NCBI RefSeq assembly: GCF_035989285.1
Contig: NZ_CP108513.1
Coordinates: forward strand, 2,170,001 to 2,234,000
DNA: 64,000 bases
Source of the DNA: Streptomyces sp. NBC_01235
GTDB taxonomy: Bacteria; Actinomycetota; Actinomycetes; Streptomycetales; Streptomycetaceae
Direction of reading: 5' to 3'
In this document: positions 1 to 9,841 of the stretch, piece by piece
Position numbering within the stretch: position 1 is the first letter of the stretch
How the letters are laid out: every line of letters begins with the position of its first letter
The notes under the pieces: generated by a model
Databases searched by the model: none
Told to the model about the DNA's origin: nothing
The model's input: the letters and a program-made list of their open reading frames with translations, nothing else
Position numbers and translations under genes: made by a program

Positions 1-1
1 G

Positions 2-943
2 ACCGTCTCCGGTGACCACTACACCTACACGCCCAACCAGAACTACTACAACAAGTCCGCGGTTCACTACGACAAGATCGTCATCAAGGTCGTCAGCTCG
101 ACCAACGCGGCGCTCTCACTGCTGAAGACCGGCGCCGCCGACGTGGCACAGGGCGACGTCAACACGCTGGACAGCGCCAAGAGCGCCAATCTCAAGACGT
201 ACTCCACCCTGGTCGCGGAGACCGGAATCCAACTGACCGGCCGTGCTAAGAACGCTGGGTCGAAGCCCCTGCGCAGCAAGCTCGTCCGGCAGGCACTGAA
301 CTACGCCGTCGACCGGAAGGCCATCGCCGAGGGGCTGTTGCACGGCACCGGCAAGCCAGTCAACCAGATCGGGACACCCGGCACGCCGGACTATCTCGAG
401 TCGGAAGCCGACCGCTACACCTACGACCCCGACAAGGCGAAGTCCCTGCTCGCGAAGGCGGGTTACCCGAACGGCTTCAGCGCCACCATGCTCAGCTTGA
501 CCGTGAACCCACCCGCCGGCGACGTCGCACAAGCCGTGATCTCGGACTGGGCCAAAATCGGTGTGAAGGTTCGCGTGGTCAACGCCAGCGACGGCGCCAA
601 GTACTCACGGGAGTATCTGAGCGGGGAGCATCCCATGGTGTCCTACGGATACGGCTACATCCCGTTCTTCCTCTACGCCAAGCAGTTCTACCTTCCGACA
701 CCTGGCCTCATCTACGGCGGCGACGACCCACAGCTGGCGTCACTGGTCAAGCAAGGCGACACGGCGACGGGCGCCGAGCAACGCTCGCTCCGCGACCAGG
801 CCACGCGGCGGGCCATCGACTTGGCCTGGCTCGTGCCGGTAACGAGCTTCTCGGTCTTCTACTACACCTCACCCAACGTGAAGGGTGTGAAGGTCGACCT
901 GCAGCGTCCGCTCCTCGACCTCACCGAACTCTCCCTCGCCTGA
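2..943 (+). CDS. ABC transporter substrate-binding protein, family 5 (C-terminal part)
   Basis: The frame is open from the first bases, so the N-terminus, lipobox and signal lie outside the window. About 313 residues are visible of a family that usually has 500-600. The segment with RQALNYAVDRKAI, the PDKAKSLLAKAGYPNGF stretch and the closing aromatic-rich lobe (VFYYTSPNVKGVKVD) are typical of the C-terminal lobe of oligopeptide/glycoside-type solute-binding proteins (SBP_bac_5). The protein would sit outside the membrane and deliver a ligand to an ABC permease, whose genes must lie further left or elsewhere. It precedes glycosidase genes on the same strand, so an oligosaccharide or glycoside ligand is a reasonable inference. 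The ligand cannot be read from the sequence. Confidence 0.85.
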   Translation, partial: TVSGDHYTYTPNQNYYNKSAVHYDKIVIKVVSSTNAALSLLKTGAADVAQGDVNTLDSAKSANLKTYSTLVAETGIQLTGRAKNAGSKPLRSKLVRQALNYAVDRKAIAEGLLHGTGKPVNQIGTPGTPDYLESEADRYTYDPDKAKSLLAKAGYPNGFSATMLSLTVNPPAGDVAQAVISDWAKIGVKVRVVNASDGAKYSREYLSGEHPMVSYGYGYIPFFLYAKQFYLPTPGLIYGGDDPQLASLVKQGDTATGAEQRSLRDQATRRAIDLAWLVPVTSFSVFYYTSPNVKGVKVDLQRPLLDLTELSLA

Positions 944-1134
944 CAGCGGCAATTCCGACGGCAGTCGTGCTCGGCGTGGACCCGGCGGTGCACCACCCCG
1001 CCTGGTGACATCGGCCTGGCGCGAGGGAAGTCTCGGGCCGGTGGCCAGAGACCCCTGCCACGTGGCCGTACGCGTGTCCGACCGGCCCACGACACCGTTC
1101 GAGCCGCACGCGGCCAACTGTCTCCGAACGAGAA

Positions 1135-3669
1135 ATGGACATCATGCTCTCAGCACAGTTCGAAGCCGCCGGCGCGGTGTTCGTCGGCTCGCCCGAGCGA
1201 CGCGTGGGCGAGCCAGGCGATCCGGCGGTGTACTTCCGGACCGAGTTCGAGGCCCACCCGGACCTCCTGAGCGCAACTCTCCACATCACAGCCCTCGGCA
1301 CCGTCGAGCCCTATCTGAACGGATCCCCGGTCGGCGACGAGGTCCTGGCCCCGGGCTGGACGACCTACCGGCACCGCCTCCTCGTCCGCAGCCACGACCT
1401 CACCGCCACGGTGCGCACCGGCACAAACGCGTTCGGCGCGATCGTCGGCGACGGATGGGCCGTCGGCCGCCTCGGCTTCGAGGAGATCACGCGTCCCCGG
1501 ATCTACGCCGACCGCCCCGCCCTGCTCTCCGTGATCGAACTGCGCTACCCGGACCGGACGGAGTACGTCGCCTCGGGCGAGAGGTTCCGGTGCGGGCAGG
1601 GCTCCGTACGCGCCAACTCCCTCTACGACGGGGTCACCATCGACGCAACGCTCGAACCAGCGGGGTGGAACGAGCCCGGATTCGACGACCGCACCTGGCA
1701 CAAGGCCGAACCGGTCGACTGGGACATGGCCACCCTGGCCGAGGCCACCGCGGAGCCGATCCGACGCGTCGAGGAACTGCCGCCACTGAAGATCTGGAAG
1801 TCCCCCGGAGCAACCACGGTCGTGGACTTCGGGCAGAACCTTGCCGGTTGGGTCCGACTCCGCCTGGACGGCCCCCGCGGAACCTCGGTCTCCGTGCGGC
1901 ACGCCGAAGTGCTCGCCGGCGGCGTGCCGGACTACACGACGCTGCGCACGGCCGAGGCGACCGACCAGTACGTTCTTGCTGGCAACGGCCCCGAGGAGTT
2001 CGAACCGCGGTTCAGCTACCACGGCTTCCGATACGCCGAGATCGGCGGGCTTCCCGGTGACCTGCTGCCGGATGACGTACGGGCCGTCGTCGTGCACAGC
2101 GACATGACCCGCACGGGATGGTTCGAGACGTCGAACGACCTGCTCAACCGGCTGCACGAGAACGTCGTCTGGTCGATGCGCGGCAACTTCGTCGGCATCC
2201 CCACCGACTGTCCGCAGCGCGACGAGCGACTCGGCTGGACGGGCGACATCAACGCTTTCGCCCCGACGGCGACGTACCTGTACGACGTGCGTGGGGTGCT
2301 GATGTCGTGGCTCGACGACCTCGCACTTGAGCAGAAGGACTTCGGCTTTGTCCCGTACGTCGTACCCGATGTGCAGCCGGGCCACGACACGCCGACGGCC
2401 CTGTGGAGCGACGTAGCGGTGCGGCTGCCCTGGCAGCTGTACTGGGAGTACGACGACGAAGAGATTCTCCGCCGCTGCTACGAATCGATGGCGTCGTTCG
2501 CGCGCAGCGTGGTGCCACTGCTCGATCCGACGGGCGTGTGGAACTCCGGCTTCCAGTTCGGGGACTGGCTCGACCCGTCCGCCCCCATGCACCAACCCGG
2601 CCAGGCCAAGGCCGACCGCCATCTCGTCGCCACGGCCTTCTTCCACCAGACCGCACGTGAAATGGCACGTGCTGCGGACGTGTTGGACCGTGCGGACGAC
2701 GCCGCGTACTTCACGGAGGTCGCGGATCGGGTCCGAGCGGGGTTCCGTGCCGAGTACGTGAGCTCCAGCGGCCGTATCACCGGCGAATGCGCGACGGCAT
2801 ACGCTCTGGCCATCAGGTTCGGCCTGCTCGACGAGGACCAACTCCCCCGTGCCGGCGCGCGCCTGGCCGACATCGTGCGGCGCGACGCCTACCGCATCTC
2901 CACGGGCTTCGCGGGCACGCCGCACCTAGCGCACGCCTTGACGACGACCGGGCACACGGACGACGCCTATCGCCTGCTGCTGCAGACACAGGCGCCCTCG
3001 TTCCTCGATCCAGTCGTCCGCGGAGCCACCACCATCTGGGAGCGGTGGGACGCCATCCTGCCCGACGGCACGGTGAACCCGTCCGGAATGACGTCCCTCA
3101 ACCACTACGCGCTCGGCTCCGTCGCGAACTGGATGCACACCGTCATCGGAGGTGTACGGGCGACAAGCCCGGGCTACCGGACGATGCGGATCGCACCACG
3201 GCCCGGCGGCGGCCTGACCCATGCCCGGACCGCGCACGACACCGTCCACGGGCGAGTGAGCCTCGAGTGGGAACACGAGCACGACGCCATGACCGTCCGT
3301 GTCACGATCCCGGACGGCGCCACCGCCGTAGTGGCGCTGCCCGAGCATCCGGACCGGGCGGAGCACGCCGTGGGTGCCGGCCAGCACACATGGACGTACG
3401 CGCTCACTGCGACACCCGACTTGCTCACTCTCGACAGCCCGGTGGAGCGCCTCGCCGCGCACGACGCGGTCCTCGCGTCGGTGTCCGGCATCCTCCGGGA
3501 TCACCTGCCTCCCCACCTGGACGTGGAGCAACTGCTCCGCCGGTCCATGGCCCTGCCGTTGTCCGTGCTCCTGAACGAGCTCCCCGGGGTGACCGACCAC
3601 ATGCGCCGCGAACTGAGGGCGGCCATCGAGTGCAACAACAACTCTTCCGAAAGGCCTCTGTTTCCATGA
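1135..3669 (+). CDS. alpha-L-rhamnosidase, GH78
   Basis: The 844-residue protein should hydrolyse terminal alpha-L-rhamnose from plant glycosides. The N-terminal beta-domains include the TLHITALGTVEPYLNG stretch usual in bacterial GH78 enzymes. The (alpha/alpha)6 catalytic domain carries DCPQRDERLGW at residues 358-368, with E364 as the likely general acid, and TTIWERWD, with E636 as the likely general base. No signal peptide is evident, so it is probably cytoplasmic and acts on imported glycosides. The tail of roughly 70 residues after the usual beta-domain is unassigned. A second ATG nine bases downstream (1144) is an equally good start; neither has a strong Shine-Dalgarno. The stop overlaps the next start (ATGA), so the next two genes are translationally coupled. 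Confidence 0.93.
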   Translation: MDIMLSAQFEAAGAVFVGSPERRVGEPGDPAVYFRTEFEAHPDLLSATLHITALGTVEPYLNGSPVGDEVLAPGWTTYRHRLLVRSHDLTATVRTGTNAFGAIVGDGWAVGRLGFEEITRPRIYADRPALLSVIELRYPDRTEYVASGERFRCGQGSVRANSLYDGVTIDATLEPAGWNEPGFDDRTWHKAEPVDWDMATLAEATAEPIRRVEELPPLKIWKSPGATTVVDFGQNLAGWVRLRLDGPRGTSVSVRHAEVLAGGVPDYTTLRTAEATDQYVLAGNGPEEFEPRFSYHGFRYAEIGGLPGDLLPDDVRAVVVHSDMTRTGWFETSNDLLNRLHENVVWSMRGNFVGIPTDCPQRDERLGWTGDINAFAPTATYLYDVRGVLMSWLDDLALEQKDFGFVPYVVPDVQPGHDTPTALWSDVAVRLPWQLYWEYDDEEILRRCYESMASFARSVVPLLDPTGVWNSGFQFGDWLDPSAPMHQPGQAKADRHLVATAFFHQTAREMARAADVLDRADDAAYFTEVADRVRAGFRAEYVSSSGRITGECATAYALAIRFGLLDEDQLPRAGARLADIVRRDAYRISTGFAGTPHLAHALTTTGHTDDAYRLLLQTQAPSFLDPVVRGATTIWERWDAILPDGTVNPSGMTSLNHYALGSVANWMHTVIGGVRATSPGYRTMRIAPRPGGGLTHARTAHDTVHGRVSLEWEHEHDAMTVRVTIPDGATAVVALPEHPDRAEHAVGAGQHTWTYALTATPDLLTLDSPVERLAAHDAVLASVSGILRDHLPPHLDVEQLLRRSMALPLSVLLNELPGVTDHMRRELRAAIECNNNSSERPLFP

Positions 3670-4475
3670 CGTATTCCGTGCAGCTCTACTCCGTTCGCAA
3701 CGCGCTGGCAGACGACTTCGACGGGGCGATCCGGCGACTCGCCGAGATCGGCTACCGCCGGGTCGAACCCTGCGCCTTCGAGACCCGCACCGAGGAACTC
3801 GCCGCGGCGTTCGCGGAGCACGACATCACGGCTCCGACGGGCCACACCCTCCTGATCCCCATTGGCGCCCCTGCGGACATCGCCGCCGACATCCCCGCCG
3901 AAACCCCGCCCGACCAGGACGAGATCTTCGCCGCCGCTCAGCGACTCGGCATCGGCACCGTGGTCCACCCCCTCGTCCCGGCCCAGCGCTGGCAGGACAT
4001 CGAGGCGATCCGCGACACCGCGGCCCACCTGAACGCCGCGGCGAAGAAGGGCGCGGACTACGGAGTTCGCGTGGGGTACCACAACCACGACTGGGAGATC
4101 TCATCGAAGATCAAGGGCGCCACCGCCCTGGAGGTCCTGGCGGACCTGCTCGACCCCGGACTCGTCCTCGAGGTCGACACCTACTGGGCCGCCGTGGGCG
4201 GCGAAGACCCCGCCAGGCTCCTGGAACGCCTCGGCGAACGCGTGGTCGCCATCCACATCAAGGATGGTCCGGCCACGAAGGACACGGCCGCGCAACTCCC
4301 CGCAGGGAAAGGCGAGATCGACGTGTGGGGGATCATGGAAGCGGCGAAGCACCTCGAGGTGGGCATCGTCGAGTTCGACGACTACGCCGGGGATATCTTC
4401 GAAGGCGTCGCCTCCTCGCTGCGCTACCTCGAGGCCGGCCCTGGCGCCGCCCGCACCGAGGGCGGTGCCCGATGA
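3666..4475 (+). CDS. sugar phosphate isomerase/epimerase-like TIM barrel
   Basis: This 269-residue protein belongs to the xylose-isomerase-like TIM-barrel superfamily. It opens with SVQLYSVRNAL, and candidate metal ligands occur in order in GYHNHDWE, LEVDTYW, IHIKDG and IVEFDDY. Such proteins isomerise or epimerise sugars, or handle 3-keto-sugar intermediates with a Gfo/Idh partner. The ATG overlaps the rhamnosidase stop by four bases, and the stop overlaps the start of the following oxidoreductase in the same way. The three genes are therefore one tightly coupled unit. The pairing with a Gfo/Idh/MocA enzyme suggests joint processing of a released sugar or of the glycoside itself. The exact substrate is unknown. 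Confidence 0.82.
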   Translation: MTYSVQLYSVRNALADDFDGAIRRLAEIGYRRVEPCAFETRTEELAAAFAEHDITAPTGHTLLIPIGAPADIAADIPAETPPDQDEIFAAAQRLGIGTVVHPLVPAQRWQDIEAIRDTAAHLNAAAKKGADYGVRVGYHNHDWEISSKIKGATALEVLADLLDPGLVLEVDTYWAAVGGEDPARLLERLGERVVAIHIKDGPATKDTAAQLPAGKGEIDVWGIMEAAKHLEVGIVEFDDYAGDIFEGVASSLRYLEAGPGAARTEGGAR

Positions 4476-5575
4476 GCCGTGGGCCGGTCGGGGTCGCCGT
4501 CATCGGCGCCGGCGTGATCAGCAAGGAGTACCTGGGCAACCTCACGACGTTCCCGGACCTGAAGGTCCACGCCGTAACCGATCTTCTCCCTGAAGCCGCG
4601 AAGGTCCGCGCGCGGGAGTACGGCATCCCTGAGCACGGCGCTCCTGAGCTCGCCCTGGACCACCCGGACGTGGAGATCATCGTCAACCTCACGACACCGG
4701 CAGCCCACGTCGAGATCGCGACCGCGGCGGTGCGGGCGGGCAAGCACGTGTGGAGCGAGAAGCCCTTCTCGCTGGACCGTGAGAGCGGGCTCCGGCTGCT
4801 GAAGGAGGCTGACGACGCCGGCCTGCGACTCGGGTGCGCGCCGGACACGTTCCTCGGAGCCGGTCTGCAGACGGCCCACCGGATCATCGAGCGCGGCGAC
4901 ATCGGGGTCCCGCTCACGGCCCAGACCATCTTCCAGACCCCGGGACCGGAGTCGTGGCACCCCAGCCCGGCATTCCTGTTCCAGCGTGGCGCGGGGCCGC
5001 TGTTCGACATGGGCCCGTACTACCTCACCGCACTGGTGCAGACCTTCGGCAGCGTCCGCCGGGTCTCGGCGGTCGGCTCCATGGCCAAGGCCACCCGCAT
5101 CATCGGCTCGGGCCCGCGAGCGGGCGAGGAGTTCGAGGTCGAGGTGCCCACGCACGTGAGCGCCCTGATCCAGTTCGCGTCCGGTGGCTCCGCGAGCAGT
5201 ACCTTCAGCTTTGAGTCCCCGCACATCCGGATGGGGTTCGTCGAGATCACCGGCACCGAGGCGACGCTCTCGCTGCCCGACCCGAACACCTTCGACGGCG
5301 AGCTGAAGATCTGGGGTATTGGCGACAGCGAGTGGACCAGTGTCGAGACCACCGGCCCGGCGGCTGGTCGCGGCCTGGGCGTGCTCGACATGGCACGCTC
5401 CCTGCGAGGCGGTGAACCGCATCGCGTCACTGGGCAGTTGGCCCACCATGTCCTGGACACGATGGTGTCCGTATCCGAGTCGATCGACACAGGCTCGTTC
5501 ATCGACGTCGCAAGCTCGGCGCTGGCCTCGGGTCCGCTTCCGGAGGGCTGGTCGCCGAGTGAGGCAACTTTGTAG
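4472..5575 (+). CDS. Gfo/Idh/MocA family NAD(P)-dependent oxidoreductase
   Basis: The 367-residue protein has an N-terminal Rossmann fold (VAVIGAGVISKEYL) and the family's EKP motif at residues 96-98 (VWSEKPFSL), where K97 is the conserved catalytic lysine. The C-terminal alpha/beta sheet includes DMGPYYLTAL, a version of the usual D-x-G-x-H-x-x-D. Enzymes of this family oxidise a sugar hydroxyl using a tightly held nicotinamide cofactor. It starts inside the stop of the isomerase-like gene (ATGA overlap), so the two are coexpressed. A strong stem-loop follows 60 bases after its stop and closes the transcription unit. Confidence 0.88.
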   Translation: MSRGPVGVAVIGAGVISKEYLGNLTTFPDLKVHAVTDLLPEAAKVRAREYGIPEHGAPELALDHPDVEIIVNLTTPAAHVEIATAAVRAGKHVWSEKPFSLDRESGLRLLKEADDAGLRLGCAPDTFLGAGLQTAHRIIERGDIGVPLTAQTIFQTPGPESWHPSPAFLFQRGAGPLFDMGPYYLTALVQTFGSVRRVSAVGSMAKATRIIGSGPRAGEEFEVEVPTHVSALIQFASGGSASSTFSFESPHIRMGFVEITGTEATLSLPDPNTFDGELKIWGIGDSEWTSVETTGPAAGRGLGVLDMARSLRGGEPHRVTGQLAHHVLDTMVSVSESIDTGSFIDVASSALASGPLPEGWSPSEATL

Positions 5576-5635
5576 CCTCCGTCTGATCTTGTGCGAGGAA
5601 CCCCTGGGCGTTCACGCCGGAGCCGCATGCCGGGT

Positions 5636-5663
5636 AGCGGCAGCGGCCGACACCGCTGCCGCT
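5636..5663 (+). terminator. GC-rich stem-loop after the rhamnosidase/oxidoreductase unit
   Basis: AGCGGCAGCGG and CCGCTGCCGCT form a perfect 11-bp stem with a 6-nt loop. The stem can be lengthened past one bulged base. It lies 60 bases after the Gfo/Idh stop and before the next gene's ribosome binding site. There is no U-tract, as is usual for Streptomyces terminators. Confidence 0.7.
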
Positions 5664-5822
5664 CACCTCCCCTGACCTGCCTGAAGCGGAGCATGGCGAC
5701 GGCCCCGATCGGCGCCGCCAGCGTTCACCACCGCCGCTGATGAGCGAGACCCAGGCGATCTGCACTGGCTGAGCTGATGCCTCACTTCGTGCCCCATCTG
5801 CCCCACAAGGAGACAACCGACG

Positions 5823-6974
5823 ATGAGCTCGACGAGCCAACCCTTGGCCGCGATACATGAGCGTATCCAGGCCGTGGTCGACGAAGGCATCTGGCCTGCG
5901 GCGCAGTTCGCCGTGGCCCGGCACAACGAGACCGTGGCGTTCGAGTCGTTCGGGGACGCCCGGGAATCCGACCGGTTCTGCCTGTTCTCAGCTACCAAGC
6001 CGATCGTGGCCTCCCTGGTGTGGCAGTTGATCGGGGAGGACCTGATCGGCCTGGAGACCCGGGTGGCCGAGGTATGGCCCGAATTCGGCGCGCACGGCAA
6101 GGACGTCGTCACCATCGAGCAAGTGCTGCTGCACACCTGCGGGTTCCCCAACGCCGCCATCGAGCGGGAGACCGCTGTCACGCGCGAGGGGCGATCCGCG
6201 CGCATGGCGGACTGGCGATTGGAGTGGGCGCCCGGCAGCCGCTATGAGTACCACCCCCTCGCGGCGCACTGGGTGCTGGCGGAAGTGGTCCAACGGGTGA
6301 CCGGACAGGACTACCGGGAGGCGCTGCGCGCCCGCGTGCTCGACCCGCTGGGGTTGGAGCGTCTCGAACTGGGCGTGCCCAAGGAGCGGCAGGGGGACCT
6401 CAAGCCGGTCATCGCAACCGGCAAGCATCCGATCGCAACGCTCGAAGCGCTGTCCGGACGCCGCGTCGACGAAGCGGTCCTGAAAGCGAACGAGTCGGTG
6501 GTGCTGTCGCTCGCGAACGACCCGGAACTCATCGCGGTGGGTGCGCCTGGGGGCGGGGTCTTCTCGGACGCGGCGAGTGTGGCGCTCTTCTACCAAGAGC
6601 TCATCTGGAACTCGACGGAGCTGTGGCGGCCGGACGTGTTGGCGGACGCCACGGGCCGTATCCGTAATACCTTCCCTGACCCGGACCGGGTGGGTGCGAG
6701 CGCCAACCGAAGCATCGGCCTGGTCATCGCGGGGCCGGACGACGGCGCGGTGCTGCGGGTGCCGTCGCGCGATGCCGCGATACCGATGCGGCCGTTCGGT
6801 GGCTGCACATCCCCGCGGGGCTTCGGGCATGGCGGAGCCGGCGGGCAGTCCGCTTGGGCGGACCCGGAGACCGGCCTTTCGTTCTGCCTGCTCACCAGCG
6901 GGCTCAACCGTGACGTTCTGGCCGATTACGAACGGCACATCCTGATCGAGTCGTTGGTGTCGCGGTGGGCGTGA
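5823..6974 (+). CDS. serine hydrolase, beta-lactamase/class C esterase fold
   Basis: The 383-residue protein belongs to the beta-lactamase-related (PF00144-type) serine hydrolases. The nucleophile motif S-x-x-K is at residues 56-59 (SATK). The second motif appears as RYEYHPLAAHW, and GHGGAGG near the C-terminus stands at the place of the third motif. No signal peptide is visible, so a cytoplasmic esterase (for example deacylating a glycoside) is likelier than a true beta-lactamase or penicillin-binding protein. AAGGAG twelve bases before the ATG is a good ribosome binding site. The gene lies between sugar-processing enzymes, suggesting removal of acyl decorations; this is inference. Confidence 0.82.
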   Translation: MSSTSQPLAAIHERIQAVVDEGIWPAAQFAVARHNETVAFESFGDARESDRFCLFSATKPIVASLVWQLIGEDLIGLETRVAEVWPEFGAHGKDVVTIEQVLLHTCGFPNAAIERETAVTREGRSARMADWRLEWAPGSRYEYHPLAAHWVLAEVVQRVTGQDYREALRARVLDPLGLERLELGVPKERQGDLKPVIATGKHPIATLEALSGRRVDEAVLKANESVVLSLANDPELIAVGAPGGGVFSDAASVALFYQELIWNSTELWRPDVLADATGRIRNTFPDPDRVGASANRSIGLVIAGPDDGAVLRVPSRDAAIPMRPFGGCTSPRGFGHGGAGGQSAWADPETGLSFCLLTSGLNRDVLADYERHILIESLVSRWA

Positions 6975-7089
6975 CGCTTCCGCACCACCACTCCACCCCC
7001 ACGAATGGACAGGTGACCACGTGATGCACCCCGCCCTGCACTGCAGCGTCAGCGAGAGCAAGATTTCCTGGAAGGAGCAGCGGTAACCG

Positions 7090-9522
7090 ATGAAGCGCAC
7101 TTCTTTCAACGACGGCTGGGAGTTCGGGCCGAAAGGCAACCAGTTCGCCGAACTCTCCGGCGGCACCACGCCGTACCGGCCGGTGCCGGTCCCGCACGAC
7201 GCCATGCTCGGCCGACAGCGCACCGCCGACGGGAACAGCGCGGGCGCGTACTTTCCCGGCGGCGCGTACGAGTACCGCAAGACCTTCCACGTGCCGGCCG
7301 AGGACGAGGGCAAACGCATCCTCGTCGAGTTCGAGGGCGTCTACCGAGGCGCGATGGTCTACGTCAACGGCGCCTACGTGACCCAACGCCCCTACGGCTA
7401 CTCGCAGTTCCGCGCCGACATCGGACCGCACCTGCGCTACGGCGCGACGAACGAGATCCGGGTCGAGGCCCGAACCCACCAGGACTCCCGCTGGTACACC
7501 GGCGCCGGCATCTACCGGGACACCTGGCTCCTGATCGGCGGTCCGGTACGGATCGCACCCGAAGGCGTCCGCGTCACGACGCTGGAGAGCGACCAGGAAC
7601 GGGCCGTGGTGGAGGTCGCCGTCCGGATCGAGAACGACGAGCGCGTACTGCGCACCGTCCGACTCGGCATGGAGATCACGGACGCCGACGGCCGCGCCGT
7701 GGCCACCGGCACGGCGCCGGTCACCGCGGAACCGGGACAGCAGGCGATCGCCCGGCAACGGCTGTACGTCCGAGACCCCGCCCTGTGGAGCCCCGAGCAG
7801 CCCGCGCTCCACACCGCCACCATCACGCTGGACGACGACCGGGACACCACCGAGCACACCACCTTCGGTATCCGCACCCTGCGCCTCGACCCGACGCACG
7901 GCCTGCGCCTCAACGGAACTCCGGTGAAGCTGCGCGGCGCCTGCGTGCATCACGACAACGGCCCGCTCGGCGCGGCCACGTACGCCCGCGCCGAAGAGCG
8001 CCGCGTGGAACTGCTCAAGGACGCCGGCTTCAACGCCATCCGGATGTCCCATCACCCCATGAGCAGCGCGATGCTGACGGCCTGCGACCGGCTCGGCATG
8101 TTCGTCGTCGACGAGACCTTCGACATGTGGACGTCGGGGAAATCCGCCTTCGACTACAGCCTCCACTTCGCCGAGTGGTGGGAACGCGACCTGGAGGCAA
8201 TGGTCGCCAAGGACTACAACCACCCCAGCGTCATCATGTACTCGATCGGCAACGAGATCCCCGAGACCGCCTCACCCGTCGGCCCCGTGTGGGGCCGTCG
8301 CCTTGCCGAGAAGACCCGTGCGCTCGACCCCACCCGCTATGTCACCAACAGCATCAACACCACCCTGGCCGTCATGGACGACCTGTCCGCCATGGACCAG
8401 AACGAGGACGCCCAGCAGGCGGACGAAGACGGCACGGGCATCAACACGTTCATGGCCGACGCGGCCGCTCACATGGACGCGATCAACACCTCCGAGCTGG
8501 TCACGCGCAAGACCGAGGAGTCCTTCGCGCTCCTCGACGTGGCCGGCATGAACTACGCAGAGGCCCGCTACGACCTCGACCGCAAGCTCTTCCCCAACCG
8601 CATCATCCTCGGCACCGAGACCCTCCCCACCCACATCGACCGCATCTGGCCCCTGGTGAAGGAACACGGCCATGTGATCGGCGACTTCACCTGGACCGGA
8701 TGGGACTACCTCGGCGAGGTCGGCATCGGCCGCCCTCAGTACCGCACGGAGGGTGAGCCACCAGAGAGCTTCATGGCGGCCTACCCACACCTGACGGCCG
8801 ACTGCGGCGACCTCGACATCACCGGCCACCGCCGACCCGCCTCCTACTACCGCGAGATCGTCTTCGGTCTGCGCACCGACCCGTACCTCGCGGTCCGCCG
8901 CCCGCAGCACCACGGAAAGACCTACGCAGGCACGCCCTGGGCGTGGAGCGACGCCATCTCCTCCTGGACCTGGCCGGGCTTCGAGGACGCACCCGTCACG
9001 GTCGAGGTCTACGGCACTGGAGACGAAGCCGAACTCTTCATCAGTGGCCGCTCGCAGGGTCGACGGCCGCTGGAATCCTTCCGTACCGAGTTCGACGTCC
9101 CTTACGAACCAGGTGAGTTGCTGGCCGTCACCTATACCGGTGGCGCGGAGACCGGCCGCCACGCGGTGCGGACCGCCGGAGCCCTGGACCGCCTGCGGGC
9201 GGAGAGTGATCGTGGCGTCATCACGGCCACCGGCGGCGACCTGGCTTTCGTCTCCCTCACCCTCACCGACGCGACCGGCACCTGCCACCCGGCCGCCGAC
9301 CGCTCCGTCCGCCTCGAAGTCACCGGCGACGGAGTCCTGGCGGGCTTCGGCAGCGCCCGCCCCTCGACCGACGAACGCTTCGACATGCCGGACCACCACA
9401 CGTACGAGGGCCGCGCGCTCGCGATCCTGCGTCCCACCGGGCCGGGCGAGATCTGTCTGGTCGCTTCGGCGCGGGACTGCGACCCCGTGAAGGTCACGGT
9501 CGCGGTGCAAGAGGGTCGTTGA
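7090..9522 (+). CDS. beta-galactosidase-type glycoside hydrolase, GH2
   Basis: The 810-residue protein has the GH2 order: a sugar-binding jelly roll (residues about 1-170, including GAYFPGGAYEYRKTF), an immunoglobulin-like domain, a TIM barrel, and a C-terminal beta-region resembling DUF4982. The acid/base is E389 in IGNEIPE and the nucleophile is probably E510 in ILGTETLPTHIDRIW. The lack of a signal peptide indicates action on imported sugars. A ribosome binding site (GGAAGGAG) precedes the ATG. Specificity could be beta-galactoside or a related beta-glycoside. Together with the rhamnosidase it could strip disaccharide-type decorations from plant glycosides. Confidence 0.9.
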   Translation: MKRTSFNDGWEFGPKGNQFAELSGGTTPYRPVPVPHDAMLGRQRTADGNSAGAYFPGGAYEYRKTFHVPAEDEGKRILVEFEGVYRGAMVYVNGAYVTQRPYGYSQFRADIGPHLRYGATNEIRVEARTHQDSRWYTGAGIYRDTWLLIGGPVRIAPEGVRVTTLESDQERAVVEVAVRIENDERVLRTVRLGMEITDADGRAVATGTAPVTAEPGQQAIARQRLYVRDPALWSPEQPALHTATITLDDDRDTTEHTTFGIRTLRLDPTHGLRLNGTPVKLRGACVHHDNGPLGAATYARAEERRVELLKDAGFNAIRMSHHPMSSAMLTACDRLGMFVVDETFDMWTSGKSAFDYSLHFAEWWERDLEAMVAKDYNHPSVIMYSIGNEIPETASPVGPVWGRRLAEKTRALDPTRYVTNSINTTLAVMDDLSAMDQNEDAQQADEDGTGINTFMADAAAHMDAINTSELVTRKTEESFALLDVAGMNYAEARYDLDRKLFPNRIILGTETLPTHIDRIWPLVKEHGHVIGDFTWTGWDYLGEVGIGRPQYRTEGEPPESFMAAYPHLTADCGDLDITGHRRPASYYREIVFGLRTDPYLAVRRPQHHGKTYAGTPWAWSDAISSWTWPGFEDAPVTVEVYGTGDEAELFISGRSQGRRPLESFRTEFDVPYEPGELLAVTYTGGAETGRHAVRTAGALDRLRAESDRGVITATGGDLAFVSLTLTDATGTCHPAADRSVRLEVTGDGVLAGFGSARPSTDERFDMPDHHTYEGRALAILRPTGPGEICLVASARDCDPVKVTVAVQEGR

Positions 9523-9841
9523 GGGACATCCTGTGCTCTCCATCGCCGGTCGGCACCTTGTCCCGCCAGAGCAACTGCCTCGCGCGGTCTCGGTGTCGAT
9601 GGCCGGGCGGTCCGGCCCTGTCCCTGTCCTGGTCGCCGGCCCTGCCGAAGAAGGCGCATGCACAGAAGTTCGGTTCACAGAAGTGCAGTTCACGGATGCG
9701 CAACTGTGCACTGCCGGCGCATTTCAAGCGCAGCGCCTACTCCCTAAGGTTGCGGCCGCCGCAGATCCGCCGTTCCGAGGCGTGCCGGATGACCTCAGGC
9801 ACGGAGTCCGGCAATGTCCTTCCTGCTTCCGAGGAGAAGTC
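9523..9841. other. 319-bp intergenic stretch with a short 15-bp tandem repeat
   Basis: No convincing gene is visible between the GH2 enzyme and the tannase relative. At 9661-9690 the unit CACAGAAGTNCNGTT occurs twice in tandem, with a decayed third copy after it. One frame would read as five-residue repeats (TEVRF, TEVQF, TDAQL), but nothing supports translation. A GC-rich hairpin (GGCCGG, 5-nt loop, CCGGCC) at 9601-9617 could weakly terminate the upstream gene. Confidence 0.5.

Noticed and set aside
5823..6974. Calling the serine hydrolase a beta-lactamase resistance gene
   Set aside because: It has no signal peptide, the second and third motifs are esterase-like, and it lies among glycosidase genes.
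9661..9705. Pentapeptide-repeat-like reading of the 15-bp tandem repeats
   Set aside because: Only two clear units exist, no start or ribosome binding site fits, and the frame merges into the tannase leader. Chance duplication is enough.
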